Source: Streptomyces zaomyceticus (GTDB lineage: Bacteria > Actinomycetota > Actinomycetes > Streptomycetales > Streptomycetaceae). Taken from it: 64,000 bases of DNA. Positions 16,804 to 25,481 of the stretch are shown in pieces (the stretch's first letter is position 1; every line of letters begins with the position of its first letter). The notes below the pieces were generated by a model. It had not been told where the DNA came from. It was given only the letters and a program-made list of their open reading frames with translations, and did no database searches. Where the stretch lies: the NCBI RefSeq assembly GCF_014656215.1, contig NZ_BNBZ01000030.1, positions 23,763 to 87,762 on the forward strand. The letters are read 5' to 3'. The position numbers and the translations under genes are program-made.

Positions 16804-19356
16804 CTACACCTGGTCGTCCGCGAGTTCCGCCACGCCCGTGATGCGGTGCAGCGGATACGTGCGGACCTCGTCGGCCGTGTGGTCGTAGCCCGTCACGAAA
16901 CCGCCCTCCACACGGACCGGGGCGATGACCCGCTGACTCGCCGCGCCCTCCGCGTTCACATAGCCGATCCAGACCGCCGAGCCCGTCATCGCGGCCGCCT
17001 GGACCGTCGCCAGGGTCTCCGCCGCCGAGGTGCGCGGCAGCGTGCCCGCGGCCGTCGGGACGGCCGGCTCCTTGCGCACCGCCGTCGCCGCCCGGTCGCC
17101 CGCGCGGATCGCGCGGACCGCCGCGCCCAGCAGGGTCGCGTCGGGGGCCGGCGGTCCGTCCGGTACCGGGACCGGGGCCGTGCGGGCCCCCGTGCGGTAC
17201 GCGTCCGCGCGGGTGATCAGGACGTCGCCCTCGGCCGACTCGGCGGCCGGCGCGTACCCCATCGACCGCAGTCCTTCGAGCAGCGACGCCGGGTCCGTCT
17301 GCGCCGCGAGCACCGTCGGCGCGATCCTGCGGAGGCCCAGGGACGAGGAGCGGCGGTCCGCCAGGATCTCGCCGAGGACCGTGTCGTCGTCGCAGCGCAC
17401 ATACGCGGACGCCGCGCCCACCCGCAGGTGGCCGTGGCGCCGTGCCACGTCGTCGACGAGGTACGCGAGCGGCTGCGGGACGGGCGTCCGGGAGTGCGCC
17501 TTGAGGAACTCGTGCAGGTCGGTGGCCGTCTGCCCGGAGTCGAGCGCGCGCCGGACGGATCCGGGCGTGAACCGGTAGACCGTCGCGCCACCCTTCGATT
17601 CCACGTCCGCGAGCACGGCGAGCGCGTCGGCCAGCGGGCGGCGCAGCGGCCCCGGCGCGACCGCCGTCAGGTCGGCCTGGAGGAGTACGTGGTCGACGGC
17701 CTCGGGCAGCAGCGGTGCCAGCAGCGTCGCCGCCCTGCCCGCGGCCACGGTCAGCTCGACGCCCCCGCCCGGTTCGGCGGCGGACGCCGCCTCCGCGAGC
17801 GGGAGGTTCAGCAGCGCCCGCGCGGGCCCCGACAGGGCGCCCCGCCCGGTGAGCCCCAGCAGTTCCGCCTCGGCGAGAGTCCAGCGGGCCAGCCGCGACC
17901 GCAGATCGCCGGGCACGTTCCCGGCCTGCGCCTCCGCGTCCTCCGCGCGGGCCTGCGCCGCTCCCCTCAGCGGCCGTTCCCAGCGGAGCCGGGCGAAGAG
18001 CGACTCGGGCTCCACCGCCGAACCCGGCGGCAGGGTCGCGAGGAGGCCGAGGACCCGGTGCCGGACCTCGGGCGCCGCCGCGCGGTCCAGGTCGGGGCCG
18101 AGGACCGAGAGCGTCCGGCCCTTGGCGTCCTGGCCGCCGACCAGCCCCGGTGTACGGGTCGCGGTGAGCCAGGGCGTGACGAGCACGGCCCAGCGTTCGG
18201 CGGGCGGCAGGTCCAGCCAGTCGTCGTAGGCGGGCGTCGGCGCGTACCGCTCGTCCGCCTCGCCGTCCGAGGCCAGCAGCCCCGCCGCGTAGCAGAGCTC
18301 CAGCCAGAAGGCGGCCGTCTCCTCGGGGACGTCGAGGGCGGCGGCGGTCCGTCTGAGGTCCCGTACGGCCAGACCGCCCGCGCGCAGCACCTGCGGCCCG
18401 CCCCGGTCCCAGGACTTCAGCAGCTCCTCGACCGTCGCGAGCGCCAGCTGTGCCTGCCCGGCCGCCGCGTTGTCCACAACCTGTGGGCGGTACTCGCGCT
18501 GCACCCCCAACTCCGGCGCCAGCGGCTCCGGCGCCCGGTGCGCCCGCCCGCCCCGCAGATGCAGCGCCACCTCGCGCGGCAGCACCATCGTCCGCGGCGA
18601 CACCGGAAGCAGCAGACCCCGGTCGCGCAGCCAGCGCACCGGAGGCGCCGGGTTCGCCGTCACCTCGCCGTACGGCGGACCCCACACCAGCCGGTCGAGC
18701 ACGGCCAGCGCGTCCGGGGACGCCATGTCGAGGAGCGCGTCCATCCGGGACCGGTCCGTGAACAGCCCCGTCAGCCCCGCCACCGCCGACACCGGATCGT
18801 GCGTCGCGGACAGACCGGCCGCCGCGATGATCTCCTGCACCCGGCCCGGCGACATCCCGGACGTCGCCTCGGCCACCGTCGGCCCGAGACCCGTCGGCGA
18901 CGGGTGCTGCGCCGAAGGCGCGAGCAGCTCCCGCGCCGTCCGCACCAGCCGCAGCCGGTCGTCCTCGCCCCACACGAGCGCCTGCTCGCGCAGCAGCGCC
19001 ACCGCGCCCGGCAGCGCCGCCTCGATCTCCGGATCGCCCTCGGTGCCGGTGAGCAGCGCCAGGAGTACGGGGTACGGGGCGGGGTCCGGGGCCACGGCGA
19101 GAGCCTCGGCCGTCTGGAGGGCGAAACGGTCGAGCCGCTCCAGGGCGCGCACCACCGAACCTCGCGTACCGGCGCGCGTCGCCAGCTGCGTCAGGTCGTT
19201 CGGCACGGGGTTCAGCAGGTCGGGCCGTGCCCGCAACAGCGTGGCGAGCCCCTCGTCGCCCCGGGCGCGCAGCGCCTCGGCGAGTGTGCGGGGCGCCGCG
19301 GCGGCGCCAGTTACCTCGGGCACGTGCGCCTCCCGGTCGAGCTCACCGATCCCCAT
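16804..19356 (-). CDS. Large helicase-associated (XPB N-terminal-like) protein with WYL-like C terminus
   Basis: An 850-residue protein from ATG 19356. The N-terminal two thirds are helical, Leu/Ala-rich repeats without any Walker motif. A segment around residues 610-760 (TPGSVRRALDSGQTATDLHEFL and following) resembles the helicase-associated domain found before XPB-like helicases. The last 60 residues (VWIGYVNAEGAASQRVIAPV through LHRITGVAEL) resemble a WYL domain. It has no ATPase of its own and may partner the XPB-like helicase at 13375; this is inference. The family occurs widely in actinobacteria. Confidence 0.8.
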   Translation of the reverse strand: MGIGELDREAHVPEVTGAAAAPRTLAEALRARGDEGLATLLRARPDLLNPVPNDLTQLATRAGTRGSVVRALERLDRFALQTAEALAVAPDPAPYPVLLALLTGTEGDPEIEAALPGAVALLREQALVWGEDDRLRLVRTARELLAPSAQHPSPTGLGPTVAEATSGMSPGRVQEIIAAAGLSATHDPVSAVAGLTGLFTDRSRMDALLDMASPDALAVLDRLVWGPPYGEVTANPAPPVRWLRDRGLLLPVSPRTMVLPREVALHLRGGRAHRAPEPLAPELGVQREYRPQVVDNAAAGQAQLALATVEELLKSWDRGGPQVLRAGGLAVRDLRRTAAALDVPEETAAFWLELCYAAGLLASDGEADERYAPTPAYDDWLDLPPAERWAVLVTPWLTATRTPGLVGGQDAKGRTLSVLGPDLDRAAAPEVRHRVLGLLATLPPGSAVEPESLFARLRWERPLRGAAQARAEDAEAQAGNVPGDLRSRLARWTLAEAELLGLTGRGALSGPARALLNLPLAEAASAAEPGGGVELTVAAGRAATLLAPLLPEAVDHVLLQADLTAVAPGPLRRPLADALAVLADVESKGGATVYRFTPGSVRRALDSGQTATDLHEFLKAHSRTPVPQPLAYLVDDVARRHGHLRVGAASAYVRCDDDTVLGEILADRRSSSLGLRRIAPTVLAAQTDPASLLEGLRSMGYAPAAESAEGDVLITRADAYRTGARTAPVPVPDGPPAPDATLLGAAVRAIRAGDRAATAVRKEPAVPTAAGTLPRTSAAETLATVQAAAMTGSAVWIGYVNAEGAASQRVIAPVRVEGGFVTGYDHTADEVRTYPLHRITGVAELADDQV

Positions 19357-19363
19357 CCGCCCC

Positions 19364-19391
19364 ACGTTAGCCGCTGCGCAGGCGCTAACGT
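19364..19391. promoter_or_regulatory. Mirror-image divergent promoter (ACGTTAGC-N12-GCTAACGT)
   Basis: A perfect 8-bp inverted repeat, ACGTTAGC (19364-19371) and GCTAACGT (19384-19391), sits between the helicase-associated gene (start 19356, minus) and the HAAS gene (start 19429, plus). Each arm reads as a TAACGT -10 box towards its gene, and the left one is placed for a nearly leaderless message. It could also bind a dimeric regulator. Confidence 0.55.
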
Positions 19392-19428
19392 CGGGCCGTA
19401 CCGGGCGAACCGGCCGTGGAGGGGCATC

Positions 19429-20538
19429 GTGGGGATCGAGAGCGACCAGTTGGTCTACGACTATCTGAGCCGGGTCGGCGATCTGGCACAGCAACGGCAG
19501 CTGCCGGCGAGCGACCGGATGCGGCTGGTGTCGACCCTCAGGAACGAGATCGACCGCCGCCGTGCCACGCACGGCGAGGAGAGCACCGCGGCGGTACGGA
19601 ACATCCTCGGCGCGCTCGGCACCCCGGACGAGGTGGTGGAACGGGCGGAGGGCCCGGGCGCGGCGCCGACACCCCCGGCTCCGCCCTCACCTGCGCCGAA
19701 GCAGGCGCGGAAGCCGGTGGGCAAGCCGGTGCCGAAGCCCCGTGAGGGGGAGCGGCCGAAGGAGCCGTCGAAGGAGCGGACGCGGGAGCGGAAGGGCGTC
19801 GGGTGGCTGCCGGGCGCCCGTCGGTCCCGCGACAGGACCGCGTCGGCCGAGCCGGTGTCCGGCGGCGTCGAGGGTTCACGCACGGACGGAGCCGTCGCCG
19901 ACACGACCGGGTTCGACGCGCCGGGCGCCGGCGCGGCCGGCGACGGCGTGTCGGACTGGTGGCTGCTGGAGGACGCCGCCGAGGGCCTGCCGGGGTTCGT
20001 GGGCGGGGTCGAGCGCCCGGACCTGTTCAAGGAGCCCGTCGCCGACGAGGCCGGGGCCGAGGACGGGGCCGAGGATGCGGCCCCCGCCCCCGGGAAGCGC
20101 CGCCGCCTCGCCCGTGTCCTGCTCCGCCGCGGGCCCGGGGCGACCGAGGCGGCACCGCGGACCGAGGCGGAGCCCGAGGCGGCGCCGGTCTCCCGCCTCC
20201 GCCTCGCGAACCCCTTCGTCCTGCTCGCCGCACTGCTCCTGCTCGGTGGCGCGGCCTTCGGCTCGCTGGTCGCCCTGGCCGCGGGCTGGCTCATCGCGTA
20301 CGCCTCGCGCCGGCTGACCCCCGGTGAGGTCAGGGCTGCCGTCCTGGTGATCCCGGGCCTGGCCGCCGCGTCGGGCGTCGCCTGGCTCTGGGGCCGGGTG
20401 GAGGGCCGCTGGGGAGCCCCGGTGGCGGCGGGCGGCGAGGCGATGGGCGCGGCGGTCTCGGAGACCTGGCCCTGGGTGCTCCGCGGCGCGGCCGTCGCCT
20501 CGGCCCTGTTCCTCCTCTGGCGCTCCCGCAGACGCTGA
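19429..20538 (+). CDS. HAAS-domain membrane protein with long disordered linker
   Basis: A 369-residue protein from GTG 19429, with GGAGGGG 4 bases upstream. Residues 1-70 form a helical HAAS (DUF1700-like) domain (YDYLSRVGDLAQQRQLP, LRNEIDRRR). Next comes about 170 residues of Pro/Lys/Arg/Glu-rich, probably disordered sequence, then four hydrophobic segments from about residue 265 to the end. HAAS proteins are often paired with PadR regulators, but none is adjacent here. It may be a membrane-anchored scaffold; the function is unknown. Confidence 0.8.
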   Translation: MGIESDQLVYDYLSRVGDLAQQRQLPASDRMRLVSTLRNEIDRRRATHGEESTAAVRNILGALGTPDEVVERAEGPGAAPTPPAPPSPAPKQARKPVGKPVPKPREGERPKEPSKERTRERKGVGWLPGARRSRDRTASAEPVSGGVEGSRTDGAVADTTGFDAPGAGAAGDGVSDWWLLEDAAEGLPGFVGGVERPDLFKEPVADEAGAEDGAEDAAPAPGKRRRLARVLLRRGPGATEAAPRTEAEPEAAPVSRLRLANPFVLLAALLLLGGAAFGSLVALAAGWLIAYASRRLTPGEVRAAVLVIPGLAAASGVAWLWGRVEGRWGAPVAAGGEAMGAAVSETWPWVLRGAAVASALFLLWRSRRR

Positions 20539-20543
20539 GCACG

Positions 20544-20870
20544 GTGTCGCCCCGGCGGCTGCGGGCCCGCCGAACACCGTGTCGGCCCGGGCGGCCCGGC
20601 AGGCGCCGAGCACGGTGTCGCTCCGGCGGTCGGACAGCCGCGCTGAGCCCGGTGTCGGCCCCGCGATCCGGCAGTCCCACCGCGCACGGTCTCGCTCCGG
20701 CGGCTGCGGGCCCGCCGAACACCGTGTCGGCCCGGCCGTTCCGGCAGGGGCCGAGCCTCGTGTCGGCCCGGCGGTTGGGCAGGCGCGCCGAGCCCGGTGT
20801 CGGCCCGGCGGCCCGGCAGACCCACCGAGCACCGTGTCGCCCCCGGCGGGGTCCCGCAGTCGCCCAGTGC
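20544..20870. repeat. 36-bp tandem repeat array with 145-bp higher-order period
   Basis: GTGTCG anchors recur at 20544, 20579, 20615, 20652, 20689 (as GTCTCG), 20724, 20760, 20797 and 20834, spaced 35, 36, 37, 37, 35, 36, 37 and 37. The unit is close to CGAGCACGGTGTCGGCCCGG plus CGGCCCGGCAGG. Units 1-4 repeat as units 5-8, exactly 145 bases on, so a four-unit block was duplicated. There are no unique spacers, so it is not CRISPR. It fills the gap after the HAAS gene and has no credible ORF. Confidence 0.9.
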
Positions 20871-20882
20871 CGTCCCGCCCCA

Positions 20883-20941
20883 GGCCACGGGAGTCTCCGC
20901 CTCGGGCCGCTGGAGTCCCGCCGCAGGCCACTGGCGTCCCC
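20883..20941. repeat. 21-bp tandem repeat, three units
   Basis: GGCCACGGGAGTCTCC (20883), GGCCGCTGGAGTCCC (20905) and GGCCACTGGCGTCCC (20926) recur every 21-22 bases, directly before the stop codon of the ABC ATPase gene. They are a different family from the 36-bp units beside them. Confidence 0.7.
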
Positions 20942-21772
20942 TCAGACCGATGAAACTCCCGCCGTCTCCTCCGTCTCCCGCCCCGCGTGCCACGGTGCCC
21001 CCGGCACCACCAGCGGTGACCCCGTCACCGGATCGGGCACGACCACCGACCGCAGCCCGAAGACGTCCCGGACGAGCTCCTCCGTCACGATCTTCTCCGG
21101 CGGGCCCTCCGCCACCACCCGGCCCGCCTTCATCGCGACCAGGTGGTCGGCGTACCGGGCCGCCTGGTTCAGGTCGTGAAGGACGAGGACGACCGTGCGG
21201 CCGCGCAGCCGGTTGAGGCGGCGGACCAGGTCGAGGACCTCCACCTGGTGGGAGATGTCCAGGTAGGTGGTGGGCTCGTCGAGCAGCAGCAGTTCCGTCT
21301 CCTGGGCGAGGGCCATCGCGATCCACACCCGCTGCCGCTGGCCGCCGGAGAGCGCGTCGACGGGCCGGTCGGCGAGCGCGGCGACGTCCGTGCGCTCCAT
21401 GGCGTCGGTGACGGCCCGCTCGTCCTCCTCCGACCACTGCTTCCACCAGGCCTGATGCGGCTGGCGGCCCCGGGAGACCAGGTCGGCGACGGTGATCGCC
21501 TCGGGCGCGACGGGGGTCTGCGGGAGCAGTCCGACGGAGCGGGCGATCCGCTTGGTCGGGAGCTTCGCCAGTTCCTCGCCGTCGAGCAGGACGGAGCCGC
21601 CCGCCGGCTTGAGGAGCCGGCCGAGCGCCCGGAGGGTGGTGGACTTGCCGCAGGCGTTGGGTCCGACGATCACGGTCACCCTGCCGTCGGGGATCGCGAG
21701 GTCCAGCTCGTGGACGACGGTGCGGTCCTCGTAGGCGAGCGTCAGCTCGCGCGCGGTCAGCCTGCTGGTCAT
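20942..21772 (-). CDS. Fe3+-siderophore ABC transporter, ATP-binding protein
   Basis: A 276-residue FecE/FepC-type ATPase. Walker A is GPNACGKST (37-45), with Ala in place of the usual second Gly before Cys; the signature LSGGQ is at 141-145 and Walker B LLLLDEP at 161-167. It energises import of ferric siderophores or a similar ligand. Start ATG 21772 overlaps the stop of the permease gene by ATGA. It is the last gene of a three-gene operon that lacks a binding protein. Confidence 0.95.
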   Translation of the reverse strand: MTSRLTARELTLAYEDRTVVHELDLAIPDGRVTVIVGPNACGKSTTLRALGRLLKPAGGSVLLDGEELAKLPTKRIARSVGLLPQTPVAPEAITVADLVSRGRQPHQAWWKQWSEEDERAVTDAMERTDVAALADRPVDALSGGQRQRVWIAMALAQETELLLLDEPTTYLDISHQVEVLDLVRRLNRLRGRTVVLVLHDLNQAARYADHLVAMKAGRVVAEGPPEKIVTEELVRDVFGLRSVVVPDPVTGSPLVVPGAPWHAGRETEETAGVSSV

Positions 21773-22845
21773 GCCTTGCCTTCCGTACGGCTCCGGACGA
21801 TGAGCCAGATCAGATACGGGGCGCCGACCGCCGCCGTGAGGACTCCCACCGGCAGTTCGACGGGGGAGAGGAGCCGCCGGCCGAGCAGATCGGCGAGGAC
21901 GACGACCGCGGCACCGGTGAGCGCCGAGGTGAGCAGCGGGATCTGCGCGGTGCGGGTCATGCGGCGGGCGATCTGCGGCGCGAGGAGCGCCACGAAGTCG
22001 ACCGGGCCCGCGACTCCGGTCGCCACGGACGCGAGGACGACACCGACCGCGACGAGCCCGAGCCGGACCCGCCCGAGCCGGGCGCCGAGCGCCGTGGCCG
22101 TGTCGTCGTCGAGGGAGACGGTCCGCTGGGCGCGGGCCGCCCACAGCACGGCGGGCAGCAGGAGCAGCAGCGTCCAGCGGAGGGGGGCGGACTCCTCCCA
22201 GCCGCGGCCGTTGAGCGAGCCGGTCATCCAGATCTGGGCCTGCTGGGCGACGAGGAAGTCGCCCTTGGTCATGAAGAGGGTGGTGAGGGACCGCAGCGCG
22301 ATCGCGAAGCCGATCCCGATGAGGACGAAGCGGGTCGCGTGCAGCCCGCCGCGCCACGCGAACACGTAGACGAGTGCGGCGGCGAGGACACCGCCGGCGA
22401 TCGAGAGGTACGGCAGCACGGCGTACGAGCCGATGCCGAAGGTCATCGCGGCGACGGTGACCGCCCCGGCGCCCTGGCTGATGCCGATGATGTCGGGGCT
22501 GGCGAGCGGGTTGCGGGCGACGGTCTGGATGAGGGCGCCGGCGACGCCGAACGCGGCGCCGACGGCGAGGGCGACGACGAGCCGGGGCTCGCGCAGCTCC
22601 TCCACGACGAACGTCGAGGGCGAGGGCTGTCCGAGCAGGATCCGTACGACCTCGGAGGGGCCGACGAAGCGCTCGCCGACGCAGAGGTACGCGACGGAGG
22701 ACGCGGCGAGGAGCAGCAGCAGGCCCGCGGCGACGAACGCCGAGCGCCGGTGGACCAGGAAGCTGGCGCCCCGGGCGCGGACGAGCCCGTACCCGGCGGG
22801 TCGCGGTCCGGCCTTCGCGGGACGGGGGACGGTGGTCGCACTCAC
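21769..22845 (-). CDS. Iron-siderophore ABC transporter permease (FecCD family)
   Basis: A 358-residue FecCD permease with about ten membrane segments, starting at GTG 22845 and overlapping the stop of the upstream permease gene. LREPRLVVALAVGAAFGVAGALIQ, the ASPDIIGISQGAG loop and the C-terminal PVELPVGVLTAAVGAPYLIWL are family hallmarks. It pairs with the other permease to form the import channel. Confidence 0.95.
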   Translation of the reverse strand: MSATTVPRPAKAGPRPAGYGLVRARGASFLVHRRSAFVAAGLLLLLAASSVAYLCVGERFVGPSEVVRILLGQPSPSTFVVEELREPRLVVALAVGAAFGVAGALIQTVARNPLASPDIIGISQGAGAVTVAAMTFGIGSYAVLPYLSIAGGVLAAALVYVFAWRGGLHATRFVLIGIGFAIALRSLTTLFMTKGDFLVAQQAQIWMTGSLNGRGWEESAPLRWTLLLLLPAVLWAARAQRTVSLDDDTATALGARLGRVRLGLVAVGVVLASVATGVAGPVDFVALLAPQIARRMTRTAQIPLLTSALTGAAVVVLADLLGRRLLSPVELPVGVLTAAVGAPYLIWLIVRSRTEGKA

Positions 22846-23846
22846 GCGGGCACCGCCTTCCGGCGTACGAGAGTGACCAGGAACGGCACCCCGATCAGCG
22901 CCGTCATCACCCCGGCGGGCACCTCGCCCGGCGGGAACACGATCCGCCCGGCGACATCCGCGACGAGCAGCATCACCGGGCCGGTGATCGCGGCCATCGG
23001 CAGCACCCAGCGGTGGTCGGAGCCGACGACGGCCCGTGCGATGTGCGGGACGGCGAGGCCGACGAAGGCGATGGGTCCGGCGGCGGCCACGCCCGCGCCG
23101 GTGAGGACGGTCGCACCGATCCCGCCCACGATCCGTACCGTCGCGACCCGCTGCCCGAGCCCCTTGGCGACGTCCTCGCCGAGCGCGAGCGCGTCGAGCC
23201 CGCGTGCCACGGAGATCACGAGGACCGCGCCGAGCAGCAGGAAGGGCCAGATCTGTCCGACGATCTGGGCGTCGCGCCCGTCGAGGGAGCCGATCTGCCA
23301 GAACCGGAACTCGTCGAGCGCGGAGGCCTTGGTGGTGAGGATGCCGGTGGTGACGGAGAGCAGCAGTGCGTTGATCGCGGCACCGCCGAGCGCCAGCTTC
23401 ACGGGGGTGGCCCCGCCGCGCCCGCTGGAGGCGACGGCGTGGACGGCGACCGCGGCGAGCGCGGCGCCCGCGAAGGCGAACCACACGTATCCGGTGAGGG
23501 TGTGCACCCCGAAGAAGGCGATGGCGAGGACGACGCCGACGGAGGAGCCCTGGCTGATGCCGAGGATGCCGGGGTCGGCGATCGGGTTGCGGGTGATGCC
23601 CTGGAGGGCGGTGCCGGCGAGCGCGAGCGCCGCGCCGACCATCAGCCCGATGAGGGTGCGGGGGACGCGGAGCTGCCGTACGACCTCGGCGTCGGGGCTC
23701 GTACCGCCGTGCAGCAGGGCGTCGAGGACCGTGGAGGGGGCGATGGCGCGGGCGCCGACGGCGAGGCTGAGGAGGACGGCGAGGAGCAGGGCGACGAGAG
23801 CCGCCGAGGTCGCGAGGACCCGTCTGGAACGGAAAGCGGCTGGCAT
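22842..23846 (-). CDS. Iron-siderophore ABC transporter permease (FecCD family)
   Basis: A 334-residue FecCD permease from ATG 23846. It has VPRTLIGLMVGAALALAGTALQG, NPIADPGILGISQGS and a C-terminal FPPGEVPAGVMTALIGVPFLV. It is the first gene of the operon; both following genes start by 4-base overlaps. A longer frame upstream runs through low-complexity G+C-rich repeats and is unlikely to be coding. No substrate-binding lipoprotein is encoded nearby, so one must come from elsewhere. Confidence 0.94.
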   Translation of the reverse strand: MPAAFRSRRVLATSAALVALLLAVLLSLAVGARAIAPSTVLDALLHGGTSPDAEVVRQLRVPRTLIGLMVGAALALAGTALQGITRNPIADPGILGISQGSSVGVVLAIAFFGVHTLTGYVWFAFAGAALAAVAVHAVASSGRGGATPVKLALGGAAINALLLSVTTGILTTKASALDEFRFWQIGSLDGRDAQIVGQIWPFLLLGAVLVISVARGLDALALGEDVAKGLGQRVATVRIVGGIGATVLTGAGVAAAGPIAFVGLAVPHIARAVVGSDHRWVLPMAAITGPVMLLVADVAGRIVFPPGEVPAGVMTALIGVPFLVTLVRRKAVPA

Positions 23847-23860
23847 CAGGACCCATCGAG

Positions 23861-23956
23861 TGGTGCGGGGTGTCCGGCGGTGCGGGGTACCGGGCTGTGC
23901 CGGGTGCCGGGCGACGCGGGTGCCGGACGGTACGGGTGTCGGACGGTGCGGGTTCG
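23861..23956. repeat. Degenerate short repeats upstream of the siderophore permease
   Basis: Variants of GGTGCGGGGTNCCGG and GGTGCCGGACGGTACGGGT recur every 15-20 bases in the leader region of the permease operon. They could give a structured 5' leader; nothing else is evident. Confidence 0.4.
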
Positions 23957-23977
23957 GTAAGGCTTGGCTCAGTGTAA
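23957..23977 (-). promoter_or_regulatory. Possible iron box (DmdR1/IdeR-type)
   Basis: GTAAGGCTTGGCTCAGTGTAA shares the core GGCTCA and an AGG-left half with the Streptomyces iron box TTAGGTTAGGCTCACCTAA, but its right half is poor. It lies 111 bases before the siderophore permease start, the expected place for iron repression. Confidence 0.4.
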
Positions 23978-24028
23978 GCAGCACCCATATTCGAACACCT
24001 GGGCCGGAGGTCCCCCAGAATGGCTCTT

Positions 24029-24673
24029 ATGACGACCTCCGCGACCACGCCCCCGACCCCGCCCACGCCCGCGCCGACCGTCGGCTTCGACCTCGATCTG
24101 ACGCTGATCGACACCCGCCCCGGCATCAAGGCCGCCTGGCAGGCCTTCTCGGCCGAGACCGGCGTGCCGGTCGACGCGGACCTCGTCGTCAGCCGTCTCG
24201 GCCCGCCGCTGGAGCACGAGATGGCGCACTGGGTCCCCGAGGAGCGGGTCACGGAGATGGTGGCCCGCTACCGGGCGCTCTACCCGGCGTACGCGATCGA
24301 GCCCTCGGCGCCGATGCCGGGCGCCCGGGATGCGATTCAGGCCGTTCGTGAGGCGGGCGGCCGCACCGTCGTCGTCACCGCGAAGAACGGCCCGCACGCC
24401 GAGCTGCACCTCGCGCACCTCGGCATCGAGCCGGACGCCGTCGTCGGCGGCCTGTGGGCCGAGGGCAAGGCGGAGGCCCTGAGCGCCCACGGCGCCCAGG
24501 TGTACGTCGGGGACCACGTCGGTGACGTCCGCGGCGCCGCGACGGCGGGCGCCGTCTCGGTGGCCGTCGCCACCGGACCGTGCGCCCCCGAGGAGCTCCA
24601 GGAGGCCGGCGCGGACGTGGTCCTGAACGACCTGACGGACTTCCGCCGCTGGTGGGAGGGCTACCTGGCCTGA
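24029..24673 (+). CDS. HAD family phosphatase
   Basis: A 214-residue HAD hydrolase. The nucleophile motif is DLDLTLID (Asp21 and Asp23 from ATG 24029), motif II VVTAKN and motif III/IV YVGDHVGDVRGA. The start at 24029 follows CAGAAT by 7 bases, a leaderless arrangement; ATG 24020 is the alternative. The cap is of the small C1 helical type, as in phosphoglycolate-phosphatase-like enzymes. The substrate is unknown. It diverges from the siderophore operon and ends inside the next gene's 3' end. Confidence 0.88.
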   Translation: MTTSATTPPTPPTPAPTVGFDLDLTLIDTRPGIKAAWQAFSAETGVPVDADLVVSRLGPPLEHEMAHWVPEERVTEMVARYRALYPAYAIEPSAPMPGARDAIQAVREAGGRTVVVTAKNGPHAELHLAHLGIEPDAVVGGLWAEGKAEALSAHGAQVYVGDHVGDVRGAATAGAVSVAVATGPCAPEELQEAGADVVLNDLTDFRRWWEGYLA

Positions 24674-24939
24674 ACCGGCGCGGCCGCGCCGCTCCGGGCC
24701 TGCCGTCGCTGGGCCGCGATCGAGCGGAGCACTCCGGCGGCGGCGACGGCGAATCCGACGCCCATCAGCATGGAGACGGTGTACGCCACCGTGGGGAACG
24801 GGTCCGTGCCGAGGAACAGCGGAGCCACGGTGACCAGGGTCGCCACGGCGCCGATCGCGAAGAGGACGACACCGGCCTTGACGAGGCCGTCACCCGGAGC
24901 GCTGTCGTTCGCCTGTGCGGCAGGGGTTTCACTACGCAT
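24661..24939 (-). CDS. Small membrane protein
   Basis: A 92-residue protein from ATG 24939 with two hydrophobic segments (about residues 20-41 and 52-72) and a basic tail. It converges on the HAD gene and the two coding ends overlap by 13 bases. It resembles conserved small Streptomyces membrane proteins located beside cold-shock genes; no function is known. Confidence 0.7.
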   Translation of the reverse strand: MRSETPAAQANDSAPGDGLVKAGVVLFAIGAVATLVTVAPLFLGTDPFPTVAYTVSMLMGVGFAVAAAGVLRSIAAQRRQARSGAAAPVQAR

Positions 24940-25078
24940 CCGGCCAGGGTAGTTCCCAGGCCGAAGGAACACATCGGCGACGTCTTGTCACCGGCCTCCG
25001 GACCATTAGCCTGGTGCGGCGGGTCGGTCGACCCGCTGTTTGCTATCCCCATCGACGAGGACGAGGACGAGGACAGAC

Positions 25079-25462
25079 GTGCCTACCGGCAAGGTCAAAT
25101 GGTTCAACAGCGAGAAGGGCTTCGGCTTTCTCTCCCGCGACGACGGCGGCGACGTCTTCGTCCACTCGTCGGTGCTCCCTGCCGGAGTCGACGCCCTGAA
25201 GCCGGGGCAGCGGGTCGAGTTCGGGGTTGTCGCAGGCCAGCGCGGCGACCAGGCACTGTCCGTCACGATCCTCGACCCGACCCCGTCCGTCGCCGCGGCG
25301 CAGCGCCGTAAGCCCGACGAACTGGCGTCCATCGTGCAGGACCTGACGACGCTCCTGGAGAACATCACCCCGATGCTGGAGCGCGGCCGCTACCCCGACA
25401 AGGCGCAGGGCGCCAAGATCGCGGGCCTGCTGCGCGCGGTCGCCGACCAGCTGGACGTGTAG
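25079..25462 (+). CDS. Cold-shock domain protein with C-terminal extension
   Basis: A 127-residue protein from GTG 25079. The first 65 residues are a CspA-type OB fold with both RNA-binding motifs (KWFNSEKGFGFL and DVFVHSSVL). The remaining 60 residues are helical and absent from ordinary 67-residue Csp proteins. A TTAGCCT -10 box near 25007 would leave a leader of about 60 bases holding a GACGAG triplet-type repeat, which also serves as the ribosome binding region. It binds single-stranded RNA or DNA. The gene abuts mqnD convergently, an arrangement conserved in Streptomyces. Confidence 0.93.
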   Translation: MPTGKVKWFNSEKGFGFLSRDDGGDVFVHSSVLPAGVDALKPGQRVEFGVVAGQRGDQALSVTILDPTPSVAAAQRRKPDELASIVQDLTTLLENITPMLERGRYPDKAQGAKIAGLLRAVADQLDV

Positions 25463-25481
25463 GACCGCCCTCCGGGGCCCC

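Noticed and set aside
16351..20538. A plus-strand gene of about 1,400 codons
   Set aside because: Most of it is antisense to the helicase-associated gene; only the last part from GTG 19429 has proper gene features.
20544..20870. Possible CRISPR array
   Set aside because: Units of 35-37 bp follow each other directly with no unique spacers, and no cas genes are present.
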